This document shows positions 1-7,958 of a stretch of DNA of 64,000 bases, in pieces. The notes beneath the pieces were generated by a model. It did no database searches. It saw only the letters and a list, made by a program, of their open reading frames with translations, and was not told the origin of the DNA. Source of the stretch: Streptomyces buecherae (GTDB taxonomy: Bacteria; Actinomycetota; Actinomycetes; Streptomycetales; Streptomycetaceae); assembly GCF_014295035.1 (NCBI RefSeq), contig NZ_CP060404.1, forward strand, positions 6,178,501-6,242,500, given 5' to 3'. Numbering within the stretch: position 1 is the stretch's first letter; every line of letters starts with the position of its first letter. The translations under genes were made by a program, and so were the position numbers.

Positions 1-1
1 C

Positions 2-289
2 CTGGCGTTCGCCGGCCTGTGGTGGGCGTCCATCCACTACGGGCGGCACATCGACGAGGCCAAGGCGCGCTTCGCGGCGATGGACGAGGCCGCCCGCGAG
101 CTGGCCGAGGCGCGCGCCGCGGCCGGCGGGACCGGGAACGTCGACGAGGCCGGCGGCGCCGACGCGGCCGACGATGCCCGTGAGGCCCGTGAGGTCAGCG
201 AGCCCGGTGCGGCCGGCGGGGCCACGGCGCCGCGGCAGCGGGCGGCGGCGGACGCGGACGCGACGCGCCCGGCGTCCGACCCCGCGTAG
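2..289 (+). CDS. DUF4233-type membrane protein, C-terminal part (5' end outside window)
   Basis: The reading frame enters the window open at base 2 and ends at the TAG at 287-289. The first visible residues (LAFAGLWWASIHYGRHIDE) look like the end of a last membrane helix and the tail typical of the small DUF4233 membrane proteins found between folC and ndk in Streptomyces. After about residue 30 the tail is Ala/Glu/Gly-rich and low in complexity. No catalytic residue is visible and the function of the family is unknown. The assignment rests on the WWASIHYGRHI segment plus the position directly upstream of ndk. Confidence 0.7.
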   Translation: MAFAGLWWASIHYGRHIDEAKARFAAMDEAARELAEARAAAGGTGNVDEAGGADAADDAREAREVSEPGAAGGATAPRQRAAADADATRPASDPA

Positions 290-434
290 CGTCGGGGCGC
301 GTCGCGCGTGGCCCGGCCGGCCGCGCGCGGCGCGTCGGCGTTGGATCATGGCCGGGCCCGGTGCGGGCCCAGGGCGCGCCCCCTGTAGCCTCGGGCCCAC
401 CAACCCCCGTTCACACTGCCAAGGAGCCGCGATC

Positions 435-848
435 ATGAGCCAGCGCACCCTCGTCCTTCTCAAGCCCGACGCGGTCAGGCGCGGTCTGGTGGGCGAGATC
501 CTGGGCCGCGTCGAGAACAAGGCCGGGTGGCGGATCGCCGCGCTGGAGCTGCGGACCCTGGAGCGCGAGGTGTTGGAGCAGCACTACGCCGAGCACGTGG
601 GCAAGCCGTTCTACGAGCCGCTCATGGAGTTCATGACCTCCGGGCCGGCCGTGGCCCTGGTGGTCGAGGGCGAGCGGGTGATCGAGGGCGTGCGCACGCT
701 GGCCGGCCCGACCGACCCGATCGCCGCCACCCCCGGCAGCATCCGGGGCGACTTCGGCACCATCGTGCGCGAGAACCTCATTCACGCCTCCGACTCCGAG
801 GAGTCGGCCGAACGGGAGATGAAGATTTTCTTTCCCGGTCTCGCCTGA
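435..848 (+). CDS. ndk: Nucleoside diphosphate kinase
   Basis: A 137-residue protein, the normal length for Ndk. It transfers the gamma-phosphate of ATP to nucleoside diphosphates through a phospho-histidine, keeping cytosolic NTP and dNTP pools balanced. The N-terminal strand TLVLLKPDAV carries the conserved Lys10. The active-site histidine is His117 in NLIHASDS, at exactly the E. coli-like position, and the RTLAGPTDP and GSIRGDFG nucleotide-binding segments are present. The ATG at 435 is chosen because AAGGAG lies at 421-426; longer in-frame starts upstream are low-complexity read-through. A TAGCCT -10-like element lies at about 386-391. The gene stands alone between a DUF4233 gene and mreB. 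Confidence 0.97.
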   Translation: MSQRTLVLLKPDAVRRGLVGEILGRVENKAGWRIAALELRTLEREVLEQHYAEHVGKPFYEPLMEFMTSGPAVALVVEGERVIEGVRTLAGPTDPIAATPGSIRGDFGTIVRENLIHASDSEESAEREMKIFFPGLA

Positions 849-1168
849 CGAGACGTCGGATATCCGTCGGGTCTCTTCGCCCGACCCACATGGGTGAGCC
901 CGGTTGCCCAGGGGGCGATCGTATTTTTCCGGTTGTCCCCTGGCATATGCCCATCGTTTGAGGGAACGCATCGCCGCGACACGACGTCTCCATAAGTAGA
1001 GGACGGACCCGTGTTCCGCCGACAATGGCGGTGACTCCCTCGCGCTGTACCGCGGCGAGCGAGACTACGATGGAACCTTCCGCGCCTCGTAAGCGCACAC
1101 ATCACGCCTACCTCAAGCAAGCATTCGCTCAAGTTGGGAAGGCCAGACGCATCCTCATGGGGAACAAG
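849..1168. other. Intergenic region, ndk to mreB leader
   Basis: About 320 bases without a convincing gene. It is visibly less GC-rich than its surroundings (short A/T runs near 925-960 and 990-1000), as expected for a promoter and leader region of mreB. I could not assign a clean -35/-10 pair. Open frames across it are N-terminal extensions of the mreB frame without conserved sequence. Confidence 0.5.
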
Positions 1169-2188
1169 ATGTCGTTCATCGGCCGTGACATGGCTGTCGA
1201 CCTCGGGACCGCCAACACGCTGGTTTACGTCAGAGGCCGCGGGATCGTCCTCAACGAGCCTTCTGTTGTCGCGATCAACACCAACACCGGTGGGATTCTC
1301 GCGGTGGGCGCGGAAGCGAAGAAGATGATCGGCCGTACGCCGGGGAACATCGTCGCCGTGCGGCCCCTGAAGGATGGCGTTATCGCCGACTTCGAGATCA
1401 CTGAGCGGATGCTCCGCTATTTCATTCTTAAGATCCACAAGCGCCGTTATCTGGCCCGGCCGCGCGTCGTGGTCTGCGTGCCGAGCGGAATCACCGGAGT
1501 CGAGCGGCGCGCCGTCATCGAGGCGTCCACCCAGGCCGGGGCGCGCCAGGTGCACATCATCGAGGAGCCGATGGCGGCGGCGATCGGCTCCGGCCTCCCG
1601 GTGCACGAGGCCACCGGCAACATGGTCGTGGACATCGGCGGCGGCACCACCGAGGTCGCCGTCATCTCGCTGGGCGGAATCGTCACGGCGCAGTCCATCC
1701 GGGTGGCCGGCGACGAGCTGGACAACGCGATCATCCAGCACATCAAGAAGGAGTACAGCCTGCTCCTCGGCGAGCGCACCGCCGAGAGCATCAAGATCAC
1801 CATCGGTTCGGCGTACGAGTCCGACCAGGAGGAGCACACCGAGATCCGTGGTCGTGACCTGGTCAGCGGGTTGCCCAAGACGGTCGTCATCTCCGCGACC
1901 GAGGTGCGCAAGGCCATCGAGGAGCCGGTCAACTCGATCGTCGACGCCGTCAAGACCACCCTCGACAAGTGCCCGCCCGAGCTGTCCGGCGACGTCATGG
2001 ACCGCGGCATCGTGCTCACCGGCGGCGGCGCGCTGCTGCGCGGGCTCGACGAGCGGCTGCGCCGCGAGACCGGGATGCCCATCCACATCGCCGAGGACCC
2101 GCTGGACTCGGTGGCCCTCGGCTCGGGCAAGTGCGTCGAGGAGTTCGAGGCCCTCCAGCAGGTCCTCGACTCGCAGCCGCGACGCTGA
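1169..2188 (+). CDS. mreB: Rod-shape actin homologue MreB
   Basis: A 339-residue actin-like ATPase. In Streptomyces MreB is not needed for vegetative tip growth but takes part in spore-wall synthesis together with the proteins of the following genes. The phosphate-1 motif DLGTANTLVY, the phosphate-2 motif MVVDIGGGTTE, the adenosine motif VLTGGGALLRG and the EEPMAAAIG segment are all intact. Start: ATG at 1169 has GGGGAA six bases upstream; an ATG at 1157 (four residues longer, MGNK) is the alternative, but its own codons supply that ribosome-binding site. A strong hairpin follows the stop, so mreB can be transcribed apart from mreC. Confidence 0.95.
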   Translation: MSFIGRDMAVDLGTANTLVYVRGRGIVLNEPSVVAINTNTGGILAVGAEAKKMIGRTPGNIVAVRPLKDGVIADFEITERMLRYFILKIHKRRYLARPRVVVCVPSGITGVERRAVIEASTQAGARQVHIIEEPMAAAIGSGLPVHEATGNMVVDIGGGTTEVAVISLGGIVTAQSIRVAGDELDNAIIQHIKKEYSLLLGERTAESIKITIGSAYESDQEEHTEIRGRDLVSGLPKTVVISATEVRKAIEEPVNSIVDAVKTTLDKCPPELSGDVMDRGIVLTGGGALLRGLDERLRRETGMPIHIAEDPLDSVALGSGKCVEEFEALQQVLDSQPRR

Positions 2189-2208
2189 ACCAACGGTTGG
2201 GTGAACGC

Positions 2209-2248
2209 GTTCCGCCGCGCGGGTAGCCGCGTCCCGGCGCGGCGGAAC
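2209..2248 (+). terminator. Hairpin terminator after mreB
   Basis: Perfect 12-bp inverted repeat, GTTCCGCCGCGC (2209-2220) against GCGCGGCGGAAC (2237-2248), with a 16-base loop that can pair further (GGG/CCC). No U-tract follows, which is common for Streptomyces terminators. It separates mreB from mreC. Confidence 0.7.
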
Positions 2249-2522
2249 CCCCGCATAATGGGTCGCACAAGCCCGTGGGTCGCACAAGCCCAGCCCCCCA
2301 GCACACGCCTCGTATCACCGCACCACCGCACCACCGCACCGCCCATCACCGGTACCTCGCGCCCCGCGTCATCCGTACGCCGGAGACCCGCGCGGTACGT
2401 ACCAGGACCACTCCAGCTCATGACGCGGTCCGTACGGACAGCGTTCGCACTGAGGTAGGACGCCCCGACCGGCCGCCGACCCGAAACCGGCCGGTCCGAC
2501 GAGGAAGGCACGGCCGCCGTAC
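2249..2522. other. Rest of the mreB-mreC intergenic region
   Basis: No gene is seen. It contains a 15-bp direct repeat, GGGTCGCACAAGCCC, at 2260-2274 and again at 2277-2291, then a CACCGCACC-type low-complexity run (about 2318-2345). GAGGAAGG at about 2501-2508 may serve as the ribosome-binding site for mreC. No promoter was assigned. Confidence 0.45.
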
Positions 2523-3461
2523 GTGAGGGACACCCGAGAGAGCCGGCTGCTACTAGTGCTGCTGGTCGCCATCGCGTTCGCACTGATCACTGTGGATATC
2601 CGCGGTGGCGAGGACTCCCCGCTCGACCGACCGCGCACGGCGGCCCAGACGGTCTTCGGCCCGGTCGAGGACACCGTGGCCACCGCCGTCGACCCGGTCG
2701 GCAACGCGATCGCCGCCATACGGGACTCCGACGAGCGACACGATCGCATCAGCACACTGGAGCGTGAGAACGCCGCACTGAAGCACAGACTCGGCAGTGA
2801 CGACCGCAACCGCGCCCGCGTCGCCGAGCTCGACAAGATGCTCAAGACCGCCGGCCGAGGCCAGTACGGCATCAAGGGCGCCGAGGTCATCGCGATAGGG
2901 GCGGCCCAGGGCTTCTCCTGGACCGTCACCATCGACGCGGGCAGCAACGACGGCATCGCCCGCGACATGACCGTCATCAACGGCGACGGCCTGGTCGGCC
3001 GGATCACCACGGTCGGCCCGTCCACGTCCACCGTGCTGCTCGCCAACGACCCCGACTTCACCGTCGGCACCCGGTTGGAGAAGAGCGGCGAGATCGGCTT
3101 CGCGAACGGCCAGGGCGACCGGTCGTTGCGCGTGCAACTCCTCAACGGCAAGGCCAAGGTGAAGAAGGGCGATCGCATGGTCACCTTCGGCTCCCGCGCC
3201 GACCGCCCGTTCGTGCCCGGCGTCCCGGTCGGCGAGGTGGTCCGGATCGACCCCTCGCGCGGCGATCTCACCCGCACGGTCCAGGTCCGCCCGTACGTCG
3301 GCTTCACCAAGCTCGACATCGTCGGCATCGTGGTCAAGCCGCCGCGCACCAACCCGCGCGACGAGGTGCTGCCGCCCAAGCCCGCCAAGAAGCCGACGCC
3401 CAAGGTCACCGTCACCGTCACTCCCAGCGCGAACGCAACGCCCGGAGGCGTAGCCCAGTGA
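2523..3461 (+). CDS. mreC: Rod-shape-determining protein MreC
   Basis: A 312-residue bitopic membrane protein that links MreB to the periplasmic wall-synthesis machinery. It has a short cytosolic start (MRDTRES), one membrane helix at about residues 8-26, a coiled-coil segment at about 68-110 rich in Glu/Arg/Leu heptads, then the beta-rich MreC domain with the conserved GFSWTVTIDAGS and GDGLVGRI segments. The last 35 residues are Pro/Lys/Thr-rich. The start is GTG at 2523. The stop overlaps the mreD start by four bases (GTGA), so the two are translationally coupled. Confidence 0.94.
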   Translation: MRDTRESRLLLVLLVAIAFALITVDIRGGEDSPLDRPRTAAQTVFGPVEDTVATAVDPVGNAIAAIRDSDERHDRISTLERENAALKHRLGSDDRNRARVAELDKMLKTAGRGQYGIKGAEVIAIGAAQGFSWTVTIDAGSNDGIARDMTVINGDGLVGRITTVGPSTSTVLLANDPDFTVGTRLEKSGEIGFANGQGDRSLRVQLLNGKAKVKKGDRMVTFGSRADRPFVPGVPVGEVVRIDPSRGDLTRTVQVRPYVGFTKLDIVGIVVKPPRTNPRDEVLPPKPAKKPTPKVTVTVTPSANATPGGVAQ

Positions 3462-4207
3462 AACGCATCGTCCTCTCGGCCTTCCTGGTGGTCGTCGCCC
3501 TGATCATCCAGGTCACCGTGTTGGCCCGACTCCAGTTGCCGGGCGCCGTGCCCGACCTGCTGCTCCTGGTCGTCCTCGGGCTCGCCCTCGGCTACGGGCA
3601 CACCGCGGGCGCCCTCATCGGCTTCGGCGCCGGCCTCCTGGTCGACTTCGCCCCGCCGGCCGACCACGCCGCTGGGCGGTACGCGCTCGTGCTGTGCGTC
3701 ATCGGCTACCTGGCCGGGCTCGCCAAGCCGGAGAAGGGCCAACCCCGCTCGGCCACCGGGCCGATGCTCGTGGTCGTCGGCGCGGCGATCGGTGCCACGC
3801 TGCTGTACGCGGCCGTCGGCGCGCTCGTCGGCGACGACGCGGCCCGCCATGTCGGACTCGGCAAGCTGCTGTTCACCGCCGCCCTCTACGACCTGCTGCT
3901 CGCGCCGTTCGTCGTACCGCTGGTGATGGCGATGGCCCGGCGCACCGAGAGCCACCCGCTCAGCGACGGCGGCGGCCCTTCGTCCGGCGGCACCGGGGAT
4001 CGGTCGCTGAGCTGGCTCTCGCCGGGTTCCGGCGCGGGCGGCGGCTCCGGCGGCTGGGGCAAGGCGGCCCGTTCCGGCAAGCCGGCCCGTATCGGCAAGA
4101 CCATCCGGCTCGGCAAGTCGGCGCGGATCGCCAGCCCGCGCAGCGACCTGCTGGCCAAGCCCGGCAAGGGCAAGCTCGCGCGCATCAAGGGGGTCAAGCG
4201 ACTGTGA
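3458..4207 (+). CDS. mreD: Rod-shape-determining protein MreD with a basic C-terminal tail
   Basis: A 249-residue polytopic membrane protein of the elongation/spore-wall complex. Five to six hydrophobic helices fill residues 1-165 (AFLVVVALIIQVTVLA, PDLLLLVVLGLALGYG and others), as in other MreD proteins of about 165-190 residues. The remaining 80 or so residues are an unusual cytosolic tail: a Ser/Gly-rich linker followed by repeated Lys/Arg units of the form GK-x-AR-x-GK. Start is GTG at 3458, overlapping mreC by four bases. The family core is certain; the tail has no assigned function. Confidence 0.9.
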   Translation: MKRIVLSAFLVVVALIIQVTVLARLQLPGAVPDLLLLVVLGLALGYGHTAGALIGFGAGLLVDFAPPADHAAGRYALVLCVIGYLAGLAKPEKGQPRSATGPMLVVVGAAIGATLLYAAVGALVGDDAARHVGLGKLLFTAALYDLLLAPFVVPLVMAMARRTESHPLSDGGGPSSGGTGDRSLSWLSPGSGAGGGSGGWGKAARSGKPARIGKTIRLGKSARIASPRSDLLAKPGKGKLARIKGVKRL

Positions 4208-4356
4208 TGCGGCAAGCGTCCGTGCGGGCCGCGCAGGCGGGCCCGCACGAGGACCCGTACCGGCCGCGGGGCCCGAAGCGCGGGGAGTGCGCGGGAGGCG
4301 CGGAGAGCGCGGAGAGCGCTGAGAGCGCGGAGAGCGTGGAGAGGGGGACACGATGA
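4207..4356 (+). CDS. Candidate 49-residue ORF bridging mreD and pbp2
   Basis: A 50-codon frame starts at ATG 4207, inside the TGATG that ends mreD, and stops at the TGA inside the ATGA that starts pbp2. Both ends therefore have the geometry of translational coupling. The product is Arg/Gly-rich first and ends in an Ala-Glu-Ser repeat encoded by five 9-bp units. It resembles no family I know. The frame may simply keep ribosomes moving from mreD to pbp2, or may be chance in GC-rich DNA; expression is unproven. Confidence 0.35.
   Translation: MRQASVRAAQAGPHEDPYRPRGPKRGECAGGAESAESAESAESVERGTR
4300..4344 (+). repeat. Tandem 9-bp repeat GCGGAGAGC, five units
   Basis: Units at 4300, 4309, 4318, 4327 and 4336; the third reads GCTGAGAGC and the fifth GTGGAGAGG. 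The last unit forms the purine-rich ribosome-binding site of pbp2 (ATG 4353), so changes in copy number would alter sequence just upstream of that start without changing the frame of the small ORF across it. Confidence 0.8.
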
Positions 4357-6617
4357 GCAACATCCCGGAGACCGGGCGGACCACCCGGGTCACCATCCGC
4401 CTGGTGGCCATTCAGATCCTGGTCTTCTCGCTGCTGCTGACGCTCGGCGGACGGCTGTGGTACCTCCAGATCCGCAACGGCGACGAGTACAGCAACCAGG
4501 CCAGCAACAACCACGTACAGCAGGTGGTCGAGCCCGCCGTGCGCGGCTCCATCCTGGACGCCAGGGGCGTGCCGCTGGCCGACAACCAGACCCGCCTGGT
4601 GGTCTCCGCCAGCCGCACCGAGCTGATGAAGATGGCCGACGACGGCCAGGCCGTGCTCACCCGGCTGGCCGAGGTGCTGGACATGGAGACCAAGGACGTC
4701 ACCGACAAGGTGCGGCTGTGCGACTCCAAGACCCCGCAGCCCTGCTGGAACGGCTCCCCGTACCAGCCCATCCCGATCACCGACGAGGCCACCACCCAGC
4801 AGGCCCTGCAGATCCGCGAGCGGGCCGAGGACTTCCCCGGCATCAGCGCCGAGCCCACCGCCGTGCGCCGCTACGCCGCGCCGGGTGACGCCAACACCGC
4901 GCAGGTGCTCGGCTACCTCTCGCCGGTCACCGACGAGGAGATCAAGAAGGCCGAGGACAGCGAGTCGCCGCTGCTGCGCGCCGACCAGATCGGCCGCTCG
5001 GGCCTGGAGCGCACCTACGACAGCCAGTTGCGCGGCAAGGCCGGGGTCACCCGGTACGAGGTGGACAACCTCGGTCGCGTCATCGGCAAGGCCAAGAGCG
5101 ACCGGGCCGTGCCCGGCGCCAACGTCGTCACGAGCATCGACGCCCGCGTGCAGGCCATAGCGGAGAAGGAGCTCGACGCGGCGATGAAGGCCGCCCGCAA
5201 GGAGCACGACCGCAACACCAACCAGAACTACAAGGCGGACGCGGGCGCCGTGGTGGTCATGGAGTCCAAGACGGGCCGCATCGTGTCCATGGCCTCCAAT
5301 CCGACGTACGACCCCAACGCCTGGGTCGGCGGCATCTCCGGCAAGGACTACCAGCGCCTGACCGGCAAGGACTCCAACTACCCGCTGCTCAACCGGGCCA
5401 TCCAGGGCCAGGCGGCGCCCGGCTCGATCTTCAAGGTGATCTCGGCGACCGCGGCGGTCAACGCGGGCTACGACTTCGACGACAAGTACAACTGCAGCAG
5501 CGCCTTCAACATCGGCGGCCAGGTCTTCAAGAACTTCGAGTCCAAGGGCTACGGGCCGATCGACATCGGCCGCGCCCTGGAGGTCTCCTGCGACACGGTC
5601 TTCTACGACCTGGCGTACAAGCAGTGGCAGAAGGACGGCGGGAACAAGCCGAAGGACAAGCCGGCCGACTACTTCTACAAGACGGCGCACCAGTTCGGGC
5701 TGGGCAAGGAGACCGGCATCGACCTGCCCAACGAGGTCGCGGGCCGGGTGCCGGACCGGAAGTGGAAGAAGGACTACTACGAGGCCAACAAGGACGCGTG
5801 GTGCAAGCAGGCGAAGTCCAAGAAGCGGGACTACGTCACCCAGATCGCCCGCGAGAACTGCGCCGAGGGCATGAAGATGCGCGCCGGTGACAACGTCAAC
5901 TACTCCATCGGGCAGGGCGACACGCTCGTCACGCCGATACAGATGGCGACGATCTACAGCGCGATCAGCAACGGCGGCACGCTCTACGACCCCAGCGTCG
6001 GCAAGGCCGTGGTCAGCCCCGACGGCAAGCACGTCAAGGAGATCAAGCCGACCACGCACGGCAAGCTGCCGATGCGCGGCGACACCCGCGACAAGATCGA
6101 CAAGGCGCTGGCCGGCGTGGTCACCAACGGCTCGGCCGCCTGGAAGTTCGGCGGCTGGCCGCAGGACAAGATCCCGATGCACGCCAAGACCGGCACCGCC
6201 GAGGTGCACGGCAAGCAGACGACGTCGTGGTTCGCCTCGTACACCAAGGACTACACGATCGTCATGACGATCTCCCAGGGCGGCACCGGCTCCGGCGCCT
6301 CCGGGCCGGCCGTGCGCAACATCTACAGCGCGCTGTACGGCGTGGACGCCAAGGGCGGCATCGACCGCAAGAAGGCACTGCTGCCCTCGCCGCAGAGCAA
6401 GCTGCCCACGATCGAGAAGGACGGCACGATCGAGGCGCCGCAGATCAAGCCGCCGAAGAAGGCCGAGCCGGTCGAGACGGCGCCGGTGCTGGCGGCGGGT
6501 GAACTGGACCCGCTCGGCCAGCGGCCGATCGCCACGCTGGACGCGGGCGAGAGCCCCGTCTCCGCGCCGACCGCCCTCACTCCGCCGCTCGCGGCGACCG
6601 GGAGGCGGGGCCAGTGA
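4353..6617 (+). CDS. mrdA: Penicillin-binding protein 2, peptidoglycan transpeptidase
   Basis: A 754-residue class B penicillin-binding protein that cross-links peptidoglycan, working with the glycosyltransferase RodA encoded next. One N-terminal membrane helix (about 17-38) is followed by a dimerisation domain with the conserved RG-SI-DA-G-LA segment, then the transpeptidase domain. The catalytic Ser358 lies in SIFK, the second motif is SCD at 412-414, and KTGT starts at Lys612. The C-terminal 90 residues are Pro/Lys-rich, as in actinobacterial relatives. ATG 4353 has a GAGAGGGGG ribosome-binding site. The stop overlaps the rodA GTG by four bases. Confidence 0.94.
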   Translation: MSNIPETGRTTRVTIRLVAIQILVFSLLLTLGGRLWYLQIRNGDEYSNQASNNHVQQVVEPAVRGSILDARGVPLADNQTRLVVSASRTELMKMADDGQAVLTRLAEVLDMETKDVTDKVRLCDSKTPQPCWNGSPYQPIPITDEATTQQALQIRERAEDFPGISAEPTAVRRYAAPGDANTAQVLGYLSPVTDEEIKKAEDSESPLLRADQIGRSGLERTYDSQLRGKAGVTRYEVDNLGRVIGKAKSDRAVPGANVVTSIDARVQAIAEKELDAAMKAARKEHDRNTNQNYKADAGAVVVMESKTGRIVSMASNPTYDPNAWVGGISGKDYQRLTGKDSNYPLLNRAIQGQAAPGSIFKVISATAAVNAGYDFDDKYNCSSAFNIGGQVFKNFESKGYGPIDIGRALEVSCDTVFYDLAYKQWQKDGGNKPKDKPADYFYKTAHQFGLGKETGIDLPNEVAGRVPDRKWKKDYYEANKDAWCKQAKSKKRDYVTQIARENCAEGMKMRAGDNVNYSIGQGDTLVTPIQMATIYSAISNGGTLYDPSVGKAVVSPDGKHVKEIKPTTHGKLPMRGDTRDKIDKALAGVVTNGSAAWKFGGWPQDKIPMHAKTGTAEVHGKQTTSWFASYTKDYTIVMTISQGGTGSGASGPAVRNIYSALYGVDAKGGIDRKKALLPSPQSKLPTIEKDGTIEAPQIKPPKKAEPVETAPVLAAGELDPLGQRPIATLDAGESPVSAPTALTPPLAATGRRGQ

Positions 6618-7813
6618 GTGCTTCCGACGGTTTCTCCGTCCGCCGCTTCAGCCCGGAACCGGGCGCCTGGGGCAAGCTGACGGCGCGGGACTCGATCGTG
6701 CGGCGGCTGGACTGGACGCTGATGATCTCGGCGCTCGCGCTGTCCGCGATGGGCGCCGTGCTGGTCTACTCGGCCACCCGTAACCGCACCGAGCTGACCG
6801 GCGGCGACCAGTACTCGTTCCTCTTCCGGCACACCCTCAACACCAGCATCGGCCTGGCCCTGATGGTCGTCACCATCTGGCTCGGCCACCGCACCCTGCG
6901 CGGCGCGGTGCCGGTGCTGTACGTGCTGTCGGTGGTCCTGGTGCTCGCGGTGCTCTCGCCGCTGGGCTCGACGGTCAACGGCGCGCACTCCTGGATCCAG
7001 CTCCCGGGCGGCTTCTCGCTCCAGCCGTCGGAGTTCACCAAGGTCACCATCATCCTGGGCATGGCGATGCTGCTGGCCGCCAAGGTGGACGCGGGCGACC
7101 GGGAGTACCCCGACCACCGCACCGTGCTCCAGTCGCTGGCCATCGCGGCCGTGCCGATCGCGATCGTGCTGCTGATGCCGGACCTCGGCTCGGTGATGGT
7201 GATGGCCGTCATCGTGCTGGCGGTGCTGCTGGCCTCCGGCGCCTCCAACCGCTGGATCGCCGGCATCCTCGGCACCGGGTTGCTGGGCATCGTGCTGATC
7301 TGGCAGCTCAACATCCTGGACCAGTACCAGATCGACCGGTTCGCCGCGTTCGCCAACCCGGCGCTCGACCCGGCCGGCGTCGGCTACAACACCAACCAGG
7401 CCCGCATCGCCATCGGCTCCGGCCAACTGACCGGCTCCGGCCTGTTCAAGGGCAGCCAGACCACCGGCCAGTTCGTCCCCGAGCAGCAGACCGACTTCGT
7501 CTTCACGGTGGCTGGCGAGGAACTCGGCTTCCTCGGCGGCGGGCTCATCATCCTGCTCGTGGGCGTCGTGCTCTGGCGCGCCTGCCGCATCGCGCGTGGC
7601 GCCCCCGAGCTGTACGGCACGGTCGTCGCGGCCGGCATCATCGCCTGGTTCGCGTTCCAGTCCTTCGAGAACATCGGCATGACGCTCGGCATCATGCCGG
7701 TCACCGGCCTGCCGCTGCCCTTCGTCTCGTACGGCGGCACGTCGATGTTCGCCGCGTGGATAGCGATCGGCCTGTTGCAGTCGATCAAGATGCAGCGGCC
7801 GATATCGGCCTAG
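6614..7813 (+). CDS. rodA: RodA/FtsW-type SEDS glycosyltransferase
   Basis: A 399-residue membrane protein of the SEDS family, which polymerises lipid II into glycan strands and pairs with a class B PBP. About ten membrane helices can be placed. The family signature PVTGLPLPFVSYGGTS is present near residues 357-372, and the acidic residue needed for activity is in LLMPDLGS. Start GTG at 6614 overlaps the PBP2 stop. In S. coelicolor the equivalent gene (sfr) is part of the spore-wall complex with MreBCD and PBP2. It ends the operon: a strong hairpin and a convergent gene follow. Confidence 0.94.
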   Translation: MSASDGFSVRRFSPEPGAWGKLTARDSIVRRLDWTLMISALALSAMGAVLVYSATRNRTELTGGDQYSFLFRHTLNTSIGLALMVVTIWLGHRTLRGAVPVLYVLSVVLVLAVLSPLGSTVNGAHSWIQLPGGFSLQPSEFTKVTIILGMAMLLAAKVDAGDREYPDHRTVLQSLAIAAVPIAIVLLMPDLGSVMVMAVIVLAVLLASGASNRWIAGILGTGLLGIVLIWQLNILDQYQIDRFAAFANPALDPAGVGYNTNQARIAIGSGQLTGSGLFKGSQTTGQFVPEQQTDFVFTVAGEELGFLGGGLIILLVGVVLWRACRIARGAPELYGTVVAAGIIAWFAFQSFENIGMTLGIMPVTGLPLPFVSYGGTSMFAAWIAIGLLQSIKMQRPISA

Positions 7814-7849
7814 CGGCCGGCCCGCCGCGCGGGCCCGTCGCACCGTCAG

Positions 7850-7890
7850 CCGCCCCGGCGGCCGTCCCCCGTGGACGGCCGCCGGGGCGG
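7850..7890. terminator. Bidirectional terminator between rodA and the phosphatase gene
   Basis: Perfect 18-bp stem: 7850-7867 pairs with 7873-7890 around a 5-base loop. It lies between two convergent genes, so it can stop transcription from both sides. Confidence 0.85.
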
Positions 7891-7958
7891 TGGCACGTTG
7901 GGGGGCGCCGAGCCGCGAGCCGACCTAGCGGTACGGCGGGGGAGCGGCCGGGGCCGGG

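Noticed and set aside
782..2287. 501-codon minus-strand frame opposite mreB
   Set aside because: Antisense of the highly conserved MreB frame; composition-driven.
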